Position numbers and translations under genes: made by a program
Part shown: in pieces, positions 10,010-21,493 of the stretch
Layout: each line of letters begins with the position of its first letter
Position numbering within the stretch: the stretch's first letter is position 1
NCBI RefSeq assembly: GCF_003086295.3
Contig: NC_092050.1
Coordinates: 153,456,699 to 153,520,698, forward strand
Direction: 5' to 3'
DNA: 64,000 bases
Source of the DNA: Arachis hypogaea
Taxonomy: Eukaryota > Streptophyta > Magnoliopsida > Fabales > Fabaceae
Notes under the pieces: generated by a model
Databases searched by the model: none
Told to the model about the DNA's origin: nothing
Seen by the model: only the letters and a program-made list of their open reading frames with translations

Positions 10010-10391
10010 ATAGTAATGTACTTTGGCTCATTCGTGAAGCAATTTTCAGTTTGGCTGATTCATGTTATTTCTTCCCACCGGACTTATTTCCGTTTTTTAT
10101 CCTTAAATAACCTCATTTGACATTTCATTTTTACAACACCACCCTGTTTCCTTATGACACATCATACAGTGACGTCTGCCGTGTTTAACTGTTTATGGAT
10201 GATATATATGTGTAGGATTCATTCATTGGGAATATGGGAATAATCATGGCTCTTATGTTAGTAATTGTAGATAATACTGTTAAACAATAATGCATGGTTC
10301 GTGACTTGGTGGAGCTTGTGTTAGTGACATCTCACACACTCACTCACATATACTAATCTAGCCAATACTGTTAAAAACTTAAAATTCAAAT

Positions 10392-10548
10392 GGCAAATTC
10401 TATCGCATCTACGAGTTATTGTTTAAATTTTGTTTAATTTATCTTTTATAATAAATTTTAATTTTTTAAAAATTATTTATTTTTATATTTTTTAAATTAA
10501 ATATTAATTTTTAATTTTTTAAATAAATTAAACACCATAGAATTCACC
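10392..10548. mobile_element. MITE copy A (157 bp, Mutator-like)
   Basis: The ends are GGCAAATTCTAT and ATAGAATTCACC, inverted repeats of each other with few mismatches. Flanks are AATTCAAAT (10383-10391) and AATTTAAAT (10549-10557), an 8/9 match, which fits a 9-bp Mutator-type duplication. The interior is almost pure A/T with no coding potential. Confidence 0.75.
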
Positions 10549-10557
10549 AATTTAAAT

Positions 10558-11124
10558 TTGGTGTGGTTTACTTTGAGATAAACATCTTTATCATTATATC
10601 TCATCTACTTAATGGGATAATCCAGGGACAATAATGTTGGTTGCTATCCCTCAAATATGACTTTTTTTTTTTTAAGTTTTGAAGTATTAGAATTGTTAGT
10701 GAGGATTTGGAAATGGGTTTAATTCTGATAATTTGGCAATATAAAATATTATTTTATTTTTGTAATTAATAAAAAAATAATATTAAAAAATTAATATTAT
10801 AACCGTCAATTTCAGCCAACATAATAACATGTTGTCAAATAAATATAGTATGACCTTTAATATGACCTTCACTAAAGATGAAGTTTTTAAAATTAAATTT
10901 CAAATATTTCTTTTAATTGAATTTCAAAGGTTCTTAAAATTGTAGAATTTTTTTTCTTATGTTAAATGTTGGTTACGATGTTAGGTATATGTAATATTGA
11001 TTTACAAAACGTTCTCTTGTTAAAATAATAGTATGAAACTTAACTACATTGTTTGATATTTTGATTGATAGACAATGAATAAACCATAAAAATTAATTAA
11101 AAATATTATAAAGTATATATATTA
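10558..11124. other. AT-rich DNA between the two MITE copies
   Basis: No coding sequence, RNA gene or repeat recognised; A/T-rich low-complexity sequence. Confidence 0.4.
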
Positions 11125-11290
11125 GGTGAATGTTACGGTGTGTAAAAAATGGTACTTATTTATTAATAAAATTAAAAATTAATATTTAATTTAAAAATAT
11201 AAAAATAAATAATTTTTAAAAAATTAAAACTTATTAAAAAAAATTAAGTAAAATTTAGACACCTAACTCATAGGACGATAGAATTGCCCC
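11125..11290. mobile_element. MITE copy B (166 bp), same family as copy A, inverted
   Basis: The reverse complement begins GGGGCAATTCTATCGTCC and continues through the same TTTTTAAAAATTATTTATTT core as copy A. The other end reads GGTGAATGTTACGGTGTG. Flanks ATATATTA and ACATATTA match 7/8, a weak trace of a target duplication. No coding potential. Confidence 0.7.
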
Positions 11291-12729
11291 ACATATTATT
11301 GGGAGGATCTTTCATTACCAAGAAAGCGCACTGGGACAAAACATCTATTTTGGCGAACTTATCTACAACCATATTTATCGTACAAGACACGTAGAAAAAG
11401 AGAAACAGTCCAAAAAGAGTCAATTAAACAACTCCAATCAAAACTTGTATATTATTGAAATGAGTGGATCAATGATATTATTGTATGGTAGTCTCACACT
11501 GTATTAAAATTAAATTGTTGATGATGAATTTCTATATACGGTTGTGTGTATGTGCCGTGCATGGCACTCAGAAACTTGCAGGAATGAGTTGTTCGAGATA
11601 TATATAGGAACTAGGAAGAACCAAGCTGGATGAACATTAATCTATATGATTATGAAGTGAGTCATCCACCGAAGATAATTTAGATACTTGCTCATAAAAA
11701 TAGTAAGATTGTAATGAATTTGTATATTTCCAGTTTGTTGCAATTTCATATATATATTTTAATTCTCCTGTTTTGTGGCATGAATAATAATAATAATAAT
11801 AATATAAAAAAGACTTCTGTTTATAATAAGGCTAAAAATTTTAGTCTTACTGATGGCGTCAAAACCAATTTTGGGAGATAATATATATTACTCGACAGTC
11901 ATGGAATAAAATAACCTTTTACTTCTAAGTTCTAACAGAGATAATTAATGAAGGCTAAGTAAGCCAACATTTATTTTGTGAAAGACAAAAAGGCAATGTC
12001 TGAAATCCAAAGTGAGATTTTGACTTGATTTGAATAAGAAAAATGCTGATCTGGCTATAAAGCAATTATGAAAACATGCATGTGCAATTATTATTCTTGT
12101 GTGAAGAAGATGAAATAAAAACCAACTTGGCACAACCATTAAAAAGAATTGAAAAATCCTGAGGACAAGACTATATTGAACTGTAGCAAAAAGACAAAAC
12201 AGAAAACAGCAAAGTAGATAGTAATAATATTAATTTTCATTATCTACAATCACAGAACTCCTTGTCATTAAAAAAGAAATCAATCATGTAATGTTTTACA
12301 TTATATAATTAGTGGAAACAAAATAATGATGGAAAAATTTGATAGACCAAATCCAGAATCCATGTAACCGAACCATGACATTAAAATTTCTGACATCTGA
12401 TTTTCACTCTCATATACGTATACCATAGCTACAATTCCAGTAGAGACTCATATATATACATACACATGTAGTTGCATTGTTAACATAATTAGATATTTAG
12501 ATCTCTTCACAGTCCATTAACAAAAATGTCTTTAACACACCCAAAAAAAAAAAAAAAAAACTAGAAAAAAGAGCAAAACACACAAAGATACATTTCTAAC
12601 TCTATTTTCTATTTTCCCACTGGAGGAGTCAGTGAATAAACCGTTAAAATTAAAAAAATAAGAAGAGACTATCAGTACTTGAATAATATCTCTTCCACTC
12701 TTTTATTTCTTTCCGGTTTTCTCAAAACT
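11291..12729. other. Intergenic DNA and probable 3' UTR of the MATE gene
   Basis: There is a short TAA microsatellite at 11783-11803 and an A17-type run near 12543-12560. The part nearest 12729 should hold the 3' UTR of the minus-strand transporter gene, but I cannot place its polyadenylation site. No other gene recognised. Confidence 0.4.
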
Positions 12730-15700
12730 TTATACCAATCCATTATTATGAGTTTTAATTGATCTCTCAACTATTCTCTGCCTTGCTTTTGTTGCCTGCA
12801 ATAACCAAAAAAAAAAAAAATACAATTTTTCAGCGTTAGTTGTCTTTTATTACTACCAACTTCATTCCACACAAAAATGGTGTTAAAAAAAGTGGCTACA
12901 AAACATAAAGGTCGTGATTCGAAGATAACTCATATATATATATATATATATTTAAATCTTGCAAATAAATATAAGATAACATTATTTTTTTCTTTATGCC
13001 TGTAATTTTTTAAAATTAGAAAAGAATTATCTTAGAATATATTTTTTTTCTGTTTTTGTATGTATTTCATTCTTTAAATAGGTTTTTTCCCCAATATTTC
13101 TATAAGGTAGCTACTCCAATAAAGATTTAATGATTATCATCATGTGAAAATACATCATTTTGACCATTGGATGATAGATTGTAGGGCTTGATTTTATTTG
13201 AAGTAAAAGTGTTACCTTTATTTAAAGTGTTGCTAAATAAATAAGTTACACTTTTTAAACAAAAATTATCATGAGAAGATGTTTTTGGCATTTTCATGGG
13301 AGTAGTTGCCTTTCTATAATGAGAAAATGATCAAATGAAGATTAAAAATTTCTTTTTTCTGATCTAAGTTTCTATTTGCTTGAACAAAATAATACATTGA
13401 AATATAAGTCACAGTAACAGCAAAACTAACCTCTTTCTGCCAATCTGTTAATGCTGTTACAACAGCAAGAATGATAACTTGTACACATGAACCTGATATA
13501 ATTCCCATCCAAAGCCCTTTAGCTTTTAGTTGTTGATGAAATCCCAAGAACAATGCTAAAGGAACCCCAACAAGATAATAGGCTCCAAGATTTACATAAG
13601 CTCCTATCTGCTGAAATCCTCCACCTCTTGCAACCCCTGCATGTATATATAGACACACATACAAAACAATTGAAGCTATATATATGGCTGCATATCCGAA
13701 TCAAAGTTTCTTTTCTGCAAAACAAGATTGAAATAAACTCACCAGAAAGTGTTCCCATTATGCTATCTGCACTAACTGACATGCAAAGAAGGGGAACCAT
13801 GCTAGCAACATAGTCCACAACTGCCTCATCATTGCTATAAGCATATCCAACTATGTTCCGGAAAAAGATGAAGAAAGTGCTGACAATGAATGCCTCTGCA
13901 ATGCCTATTATCACAACCACTCGAACCGCCCCTTGAGCCGACTTTGGATTCCCTGCTCCTAATTCATTTGAAACTCTTGTACTGAAAAACAAATTCAAGA
14001 TCATGCAAATATTTAAATATACCTTGTAATTTAGCAGATTATTAGGTGACATCATAAGAGCAATGCTACATAATCAGAATGAATTCAACAGAATGCTACA
14101 AACCTTGCAGAAGCTCCAACAGCATAAGGAATGAAGTAATGCAATGTAGTTATGTTAAGGCTGCAAGCAAGAGTTTCATACAAATTAGAAGATCAAATCT
14201 CGAGTTATATTACTTTAGCAACTGAATTCCACATACCAGACCGAAAGAACCGAGGTTTCGAGTTGCGGATTAGGCAAGAGTCCAGCAAGCAACGTAAGCA
14301 GCTCAAATGACCACCATTCAAAACTAACACACACACACACAAATGAAAACATTGAAATTGGTTCATGATATGAAGAAAAAACAAAAAAATAGACGAATGA
14401 CATTTTATCAAACACATGGGATGCAAAACAAAATGGTTAGTCACATGAACAATATTTACCAAAACATGAGTCCAGAGGGGATAGCATATTGGAAGAACTC
14501 TGCAATGCTAAGCAAAGCGTTTCTAGAAAACACAATCTTGGTTTTTGAACAAGCCGAAGAATACTGGATATAGAAACCAAGAGCGATAACATTGATCCAA
14601 TACGAAATTCCAATGGCTAACGCGGCACCAACGTGACCCATCCCAGATTTAAAGACGAGATACCAACAAATAGGAACATGCATACAGAGAGATGCAATTG
14701 AAGTGAAGACCATGGGAAAGATCATACTCTGAGTCTGGAAGTAACGGATAAGGGACTGAAGTACCGCGTAGCCGAAGAGCGCAGGAATCAGGTGTATGCA
14801 GTAGGCCCTTGCTGCATGAGAAATCGCAGGGTCTTGACTAAACAGCATGAGAATTTTATCAGTGAAAATCCACATCAGAGTTATTGGAACACAAACCAAG
14901 ATCAGAGTGATGATTGCACAGCAGGTATAGTTCCCTAGCTTCCTGAATTCTTCTGCACCATACGTTTGCCCGCATAGTGTTTCCAATGCACCAGCCATCC
15001 CTAACTGCAATCAATTTTTCAGAAAGAAAAGATCATGGTTATGTTAATCAACAAGAACATTATGCACACCAAGTGTTTGATAAAATAGCACAGTAGTTTA
15101 ATGGAACAGGCTTATGCATCAAATCACTTCCATGTTAGCCCATAGAATATTAGATTTTAATGTTCCAAACAAGAATCAATTAGCTTAACTACAGAAATCT
15201 ATGGTTTCCCATTTTAATCTGGGTTCTGATAGGTTATGGATAAATTAGCTGTAGAATTAAACCAAGCAATTCAATTAATGATTATTATAATTAATCATGT
15301 TAATACCGTGTACTAACCGATCAAAACTAATGCCCTCTCTCTAACAACTAGAAACCACCATTTCTATCCTTCTCGAGTAGGATCATCGCCTCAACATTGT
15401 AACGAGCTACAAGACCTTGGAAGAATCTTAAACCATCACCACAAAAGTTAGCTCATACGACGAGAGAGTCCAAGTTCTTGTAAGACAAACTCTCCGGGCA
15501 GAAGAGTTTGTCTTACTCTCAATAAAAACACCAATGTAATGAGTTACAAGATTTTGAGAGACCTGTAACAGACATATACTTTTAGGTATTGGTTCTGGGG
15601 TAGTGGATCCTCTCCTGTGCTTAATCTAATCATTTATTACTCTCTCTTATTTATTTATAGTCCCACTTAAAAGAATCAAAGACGAGAAATTACACTATAT

Positions 15701-16147
15701 CTTGTCAAGTGTTAAAAAAGCTGGAGAAGATCCATTTCTTCTCGCGAGACTCAGACATATACTTTCTTTTTAGAGAGGGAGTAGAAGCAAAAAGTTTCAA
15801 AAGAAAAAAAAAAGAAAGAAGAATGCAAGAGGATGGAGAAGGAAGAAGAGATTACATACAAGGACACTGAAGCCAGTAACTTCGGCAAAAGAGGAAGCAA
15901 TGGCAACCCCAGAGAAGGAAACAAGAACACCAAGGTGTCCCACCATCATGAGTGAAACCACTTGCAGAAGGTACTGAGACACCGTGACAGCCACCATTGG
16001 TGCCGCCATGGAGCTCACCCTCTTCAACTCTTTCAAGAATGCACTCTCTGATGATACTACTCCTCCATTGATACTCTTTTTCACTAGTAGTGGTGCTGCC
16101 ACCTCTTCTTTATTATTAAAACACACCTCTCTAGTTGAGTTCTCCAT
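12730..16147 (-). CDS. MATE efflux transporter (DETOXIFICATION 16-like)
   Basis: Seven exons join in phase into 495 codons: 16147-15860, 15004-14460, 14323-14237, 14160-14104, 13981-13743, 13636-13431 and 12795-12730, all with GT-AG introns. The protein starts [20 protein letters not shown] and keeps MATE-family hallmarks: [20 protein letters not shown] in the first membrane helix, [40 protein letters not shown] and [13 protein letters not shown] in the second half. Length and two six-helix halves fit a complete plant DTX protein of 12 membrane segments. Family members export flavonoids, alkaloids, organic acids or xenobiotics in exchange for H+ or Na+ at the plasma membrane or tonoplast; the substrate cannot be told here. 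The ATG is the first in frame, with a TATA-like site about 57 bp upstream. I see no break. Confidence 0.94.
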
Positions 16148-16203
16148 CTTCTTCTAATATGCACCAAAAAACACAACACTGTTCATCCAATGAGAAGAGT
16201 ATG

Positions 16204-16212
16204 TATATATAG
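16204..16212 (-). promoter_or_regulatory. TATA-like box of the MATE gene
   Basis: The minus strand reads CTATAGCTATATATACAT about 57 bp before the ATG at 16147. The short distance implies a 5' UTR of only about 25 nt if it is used. Confidence 0.5.
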
Positions 16213-16216
16213 CTAT

Positions 16217-16659
16217 AGGAACCAACAGTGGTTTCTTCTACCTCTCGTTTAACCTTATATAACAGCAAAAAAAAAAAAAATTGTTTGTTCTTGGTTTTAT
16301 GTATATATTAGTGGTAAATTAATCAGAGGCTCTAGAAAATAGCATATATAATTATATAAATATATCACGCATGCTTCATGAACAAGAAGGAGTGAAAAAA
16401 AAAAAATAGAAGCAGTGGTTTGTGTGACTCGCTCTCACTTATCCTTAGGATTTTATGACATTAAATTTGTCTGTATAGTAAATTAAAATGGATAATTATC
16501 TTTGTTAACGGACAAGTATAAGGTTTCTTCACTCTATTGGCTGGTTTGTAATTTGTAAATATATATATATTTCATGTGCATGTTTTTTTTTTTTTTTGGA
16601 ATATTAGGAGGAGATTCGAATTCGCAACTTTTAAACGAGCATAAAAAAAATTATAGAGT
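16217..16659. other. Upstream region of the MATE gene, no further element recognised
   Basis: A/T-rich sequence with A14 near 16266, T15 near 16584 and a phrase GGAGATTCGAATTCGCAAC near 16610 that recalls a Pol III B box but lacks a partner A box. It probably includes promoter sequence for the transporter gene. Confidence 0.35.
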
Positions 16660-17187
16660 AATAAAGTATTGTTTTTGTGTCTAACGTTTGGGGTAAATTC
16701 TATTTGTGTTCCTAATGTTTATATAATCCTATTTGTATCCATAATGTTTGTAAAAGTGATTCAATGTTATCCTGCCGTCAATTACACATCATGAGCGCTT
16801 TAGTTTGAGTTTTAAAAATCTCTTCTTGAAGTTATAATACAAATATGTGAGATAGAATTGATGATCCACTCTAAAAAATAGCTCATCAAAGTTGAAACTA
16901 ATTCCTACAACATTTACATAATTCACTTTTTTAGGGATATAATTAAATCTAAACACAAATAGTGGATATAATATTAAAATCGAACACATCCAATTGAGAT
17001 CTAATTGAAAATGAATACATTCAAGTGAGAATAATTAAAAAATATAATCTGATTTGTTAGTATAATTAATAGTAAGATAACATTGAATCACTTTTATAAA
17101 CATTAAAGATACAAATAGGACGATTTAAACGTTAGAGACATAAATATAACTTATCTCAAATATTAGAAACAAAAACGATACTTTATT
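16660..17187. mobile_element. MITE (~528 bp) with long inverted repeats
   Basis: The left end AATAAAGTATTGTTTTTGTG and the inverted right end AATAAAGTATCGTTTTTGTT match, and the similarity continues for more than 100 bp, including TATTTGTATC and GTGATTCAATGTTATC on both arms. The terminal TAARTATTGTTTT motif also resembles the ends of the element at 6547-7850, so the two may belong to related families. The exact edges and target duplication are not clear. No coding sequence. Confidence 0.75.
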
Positions 17188-17997
17188 CAAAATTATATTA
17201 TTTGAACTATAATTTATTGGCTATACCGTGCGTGTTTGTCTAGTTACAAAATTTGATTTTGATTTTTTTAGATTATGAAGATATACTATGACTACATGAG
17301 AGGTAGCACAAGATCACATCAGATTGAAAATAATAATAAAATAACAAAATGAAGACATAAGATAAAACAAATGGGAAATAATTAAAAACATAATGACGGA
17401 GATTGATGACAATTTCCTAGCAGGGTTCTAAGGAAAGAGAAGAAACAATTATCAAAGCTGTTCAACCGTGTGCATCGTAAAGTTCTTTCACTTTTTTTTG
17501 CCATAAATTAATTATCGTAATCTCATCTGAGTACAAGTTAAAATTTGATACAAATCCTTACCCCAAAATAATAAAATAATAATTAAAAAAAGAGTGATAG
17601 AAATCATGCTAATATTATATATATCGGATGTTATAACTTATAACATTGAAAATACTATTTCAAAATTTTCAAAAATTACAAATGTTTATTAGAATGTTTG
17701 AATACTAATTTTACGCAACATATTTATTTGGATATAAGATTTTCCTTAATTATTATATTAAAATCTTTAATTAGATACGTGAGAATAATTCTATATATAC
17801 CCAACTCAGTTTTAATAAAATCTGATTATGCCGATTGACTTGATTCCTCAGTTGCTTCAAATATTGAAGTTTAGTTTTCCTAAATGATGAAATTAAGTTT
17901 TGAATGATCTATTTTTAGATGAATTATACTATGCAAATTGTAATTTTATCTTCATCTATTTGTAATTTGATTAATCATAAATGTAGGAATTTTTTTT
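17188..17997. other. AT-rich intergenic DNA, nothing recognised
   Basis: There are no supported genes or repeats between the MITE and the LINE fragment. Confidence 0.4.
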
Positions 17998-19670
17998 AGG
18001 GAGACATTGAACAATCAAAGAAGATTTATCTGTTAAGTTACAAAAAAATTAGCAAGCTTAAAAGTTCAGAGAATTTTGGTATTCGACACGTAAAAAACTT
18101 TAATTATGCATTTATGATGAAGGTTGGATGGGAGCTGATGGGGAAAAAAAAAAGACAATTTTTGAGTTAGGATGTTGCGCTCAAAATATAAGTGTGGAAA
18201 TAATATCCTTCCCAATGTCAATAGAAAGAGCAATGCATCAAACCTTTGGAAGGAAGTTTGTTCTGCTTGGAGTGATGTCAAACGGAACACAACATGGCGT
18301 ATAGGCAATGGATCAGAAATAAATTTTTGGGATCACAACTGGGTTCTAAAATTAGGCTGGCTCGACCAATATGCAACGCAGGTAATAAATACTAATGTGT
18401 CGAACGTGTCTCAGAATGAATTCCTTTCTATTTCAGGTGGTTGGGATGAAGAGAAATTGAAGAAATGGCTACAAGAAGAAGCTGTTGGTCGTATTCTTGC
18501 TATTGCACCTCTCTCGCCGTGGAAAGGAAGCGACCGTATAGCTTGGGAGTTCTCCTCATATGGCACCTTCAGTTTGAAGACAGCCTACAACTCTCTCGAG
18601 GAAGATCCATCACTGCCAGACTAAATATTCAAGTTGGTTTAGAATTAGAAAGGGCCGGAAAGGATTCGTGCCTTTCTTTGGCTAGTTGCCAATAATGCTA
18701 TTTTCACTAACGTCGAAAGAAGAAAGAGACATTTAACTACAAACTCAAGTTGCCTAAGATGTCATTGGAATGAAGAGACCATTTTACACGTTCTTTGTGA
18801 CTGTCCTTATGCTAATTTGATTTGAAAATCTTTATTTTCTAATGATGATGATAGAAACTTCTTCAGGTTAGATCTTCGTGATTGGCTTATAAGTAACTTG
18901 AAGAAGAAAGAGACTTGGCAATGCTTGTTTGGAGTTGCTATTTTCTCAATTTGGTTTTATAGGAACAAATTAGTGTTTGAGGGATTAATAACCCACCCAA
19001 CCAAAGCTGTGATGGCCATTAAAGTTCGTGCGGCTAAGACTCTCAATGCTACCAGAAGAGAGATTGTGCCGAGAAAACCGAATCCCATTGCTAGTGGCTT
19101 GATTAAATGATATCTTCCTCCTGAAAATGTTACTAAAATTAATGTAGATAGTTCCTTCTTCTCCTGGAACAACAATGCAGCCTGTAGTGGAATTTTTAAG
19201 TATCATTTGGGTAGATTAATCAAATATTTTTTTTCTAATTTGAGAAGTTGTTCGATCACTCATGTTTAATTGTGGGGCATCATTAAAGGGATATAAATTG
19301 CAATTGCCAATAACCTCTATGACGTTATTATTGAAACTGATTCTCAGAAAACTTTTAATTTTGTTAAAGATGGTGTTCCTTCTTTATTTACACTCTTGTG
19401 CACCTCTAATAGAAGACATAAAAATTATTGCCAATCGCATCCAGCACATCAACTAGTCTCACACACATCGTGAAGTAAATTCTTCGGCTGATCTCCTAGC
19501 AAAAAAAGGACAAGAGCTTCCCTTTAGCTTGCATATCTATGATGTCTCTCCCTTACATATTTATTATGCTTTTAAGTTTGGATTATTTTAGAACTTTTAG
19601 GCTTAAAAAGTCTTAGTTGTTTTTTTCTTCTGCCTTTTCTTTGGGGTCTTTGACCCCGTTGTCCCAAAAA
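17998..19670 (+). mobile_element. 5'-truncated LINE fragment (zf-RVT and RNase H region)
   Basis: Translation from about 17998 reads GDIEQSKKIYLLSYKKISKL and then NFGIRHVKNFNYAFMMKVGW, the region just after a plant LINE RT. The stretch 18172-18624 is open for 150 codons (TWRIGNGSEINFWDHNW, WEFSSYGTFSLKTAYNSL). zf-RVT-like sequence with CLRCHWNEETILHVLCDCPY lies near 18750-18810, and an RNase H remnant (TKINVDSS) begins near 19130. Stops and frameshifts are frequent. It differs clearly from the LINE at 1-5560, so it is a separate older insertion. The 3' end, near GTTGTCCCAAAAAAATA at about 19650-19670, has only a short A-run. Confidence 0.85.
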
Positions 19671-19971
19671 AATATCATGTTTTAGAATCTACTATTTTTA
19701 TAATGGGATGACTTGACTTTATTAATTAAAAAATAGCAAAATTTGGATAAATGTTAGATAGTGCTAATTTAATTTTTAATTTATAATTTATAAATTATAG
19801 TAAAAAAAATAATGGTCTCTCTCGATATTGCCAAGGTTGTTTAGAACTTTTCGAATATATAATTTTAACTACCTTAATGAGTATATGGACATAATTCAGA
19901 TGTGTATGTGCGCATAACTGAATATGGCACTATAAGTTGTCCAGATTCAATTACTCATTTGCAATCAGTTT

Positions 19972-20008
<37 letters not shown>

Positions 20009-21111
20009 TTATATGCGAACTATAAGTTCGATGATTAAATAAAGTCATGGTTTATTATCATTAATATAACAAATCCAAAAAATACAGAAAGAAAGTTTCG
20101 GTAGTCACATATCTTGTACTTAATGTATTTAAGTAAGAAATCAAGAACTAATAATAAGTGTGCGTTCCTTTAAAACTTAATTAAAAGGAGTAATGTGAGG
20201 CCCTCAAAACTGATAATAAAGTATATGACCAAATAAAACTCCATAATCCTTGAGACACAAAATAAATCCAGAACTTAAATTCCTACATTATTATATATTG
20301 TTTACAATAATCTGGCTTTAATTAGTGTAAATTTATACTAAAATCTCACTATTATTATAATACTAGGTGTCGACTTGAATCAAAACGCAACCCTTCCTTT
20401 CAATTATAATCGATGAAAATTAAAGTGAATTTATATATATACAAATTAAACAGGAAAAGGCGATTGAAAATTATTATATATATTGGAATATTAAAGTGGT
20501 GAATAACATAACATGAGTCATGAGGTGCTGCATGGGTGTGCCAGTAAGGCATTCAATGTATACCTCCCACATGTTTATGGTCATTTCCAAATTCCAACGC
20601 AATAATAATAATTCACAAACCAATATATACTTTTAGGATATATCATTCATAAAAATAATTTTAAAAGATACGAATCACAAATGAGTAAATAACGTTTTCA
20701 GATTCTATTGTTTGGATGAGTAAGTATTGATGAGTACCCAACAAACAATAGAAATAAATAAAACCAAAAACTTATATATAGAACAAGGATCAGCTAGCAA
20801 CACAATAAACCAAGAAATAAAGTATTAGATATATTATTATTAATTTATGTATTGTTGTTTACGAATTTAAAATTTTGAAGTAAGTAGTTTTATTATATAA
20901 TACTAAATTTTTTATGACAAAAATCTAAAATTTGATGTTTATTATTGTTTCAAGAATTTAAAGTATAATAAGGCAGAAGAAAATCTATGATCAAACTAAA
21001 AAAACCTTACATTAAAAAGGTGTAACATATATTTTTTAATTTTCATATACCTCTATTAACCGTTTGAATTTTTTAAAAATATTTTTTGACAACACACAAG
21101 CAACTCACTCA
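19671..21111. other. AT-rich intergenic DNA, nothing recognised
   Basis: Apart from a TAA microsatellite at 19972-20007 I see no gene, RNA or transposon ends here. Confidence 0.4.
19972..20007. repeat. TAA microsatellite (12 units)
   Basis: A perfect run of TAA units. Confidence 0.95.
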
Positions 21112-21493
21112 GGTGTGATTTGATAAAGTTTTAAGTGTTGCGTATTTTTCAAAAGTATAAATACCTTGTTTTATGTTTAGTAAATTAAAAAATTTATGTG
21201 TTTGTATTTGTATTTGTATTTTTTAAAAATTATAGGTATTTTTAAAGAGAATTTTTTTAAAATTAACTTGTACTTATCCAAATTAAAAAATTTAATATAA
21301 CTTTATACATTAATTAATATTCAAATTTAATTCTTATATTAATATTTATTATAATATTTTTAAATTTTAAAAATTATTTTATCAACTATAATTATTATTG
21401 CTTATACTTATTAAATTAAAAATTATTTTTAATTTAATTTATCAAACATAATATTATAATTTTTAAAAAATGAAAATTTTATCAAACTAAACC
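21112..21493. mobile_element. Probable MITE (~382 bp)
   Basis: The left end GGTGTGATTTGATAAAGTTT and the inverted right end GGTTTAGTTTGATAAAATTT match at most positions, and both arms continue into TTTRRTAAATTAAAAA. No target duplication can be seen and the interior is A/T-rich, so the call is tentative. Confidence 0.5.

Larger units (their letters stand above)
7882..10102. mobile_element. Internally deleted Mutator-like element (MULE)
   Basis: The left terminus GGATAAAAACAGAAATAAG and the inverted right terminus GGATAAAAAACGGAAATAAG match, and the similarity extends about 100 bp inwards on each side. Flanks are TTAAATAAG (7873-7881) and TTAAATAAC (10103-10111), an 8/9 match and the 9-bp target duplication size typical of Mutator. 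Inside are, in order, a palindrome array, a TATA-like site, the start of a MuDR-type transposase gene (+), an irregular tandem repeat, a small minus-strand ORF that looks like the start of a plant mobile domain protein, a second TATA-like site, and a second palindrome array. The catalytic core of the transposase is missing, so the copy is non-autonomous. Confidence 0.88.

Noticed and set aside
10392..11290. Reading the two inverted MITE copies as the TIRs of one 0.9-kb transposon
   Set aside because: Each copy has its own pair of inverted ends, and copy A has its own 9-bp target duplication.
13519..14055. 178-codon minus frame treated as one exon
   Set aside because: It reads through the intron 13637-13742; splice sites and family motifs show two separate MATE exons.
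16600..16640. SINE or tRNA-like B box (ATTCGAATCTCC on the minus strand) followed by an A-run
   Set aside because: No A box at the right distance, no tRNA fold and no flanking duplication; support is too weak.
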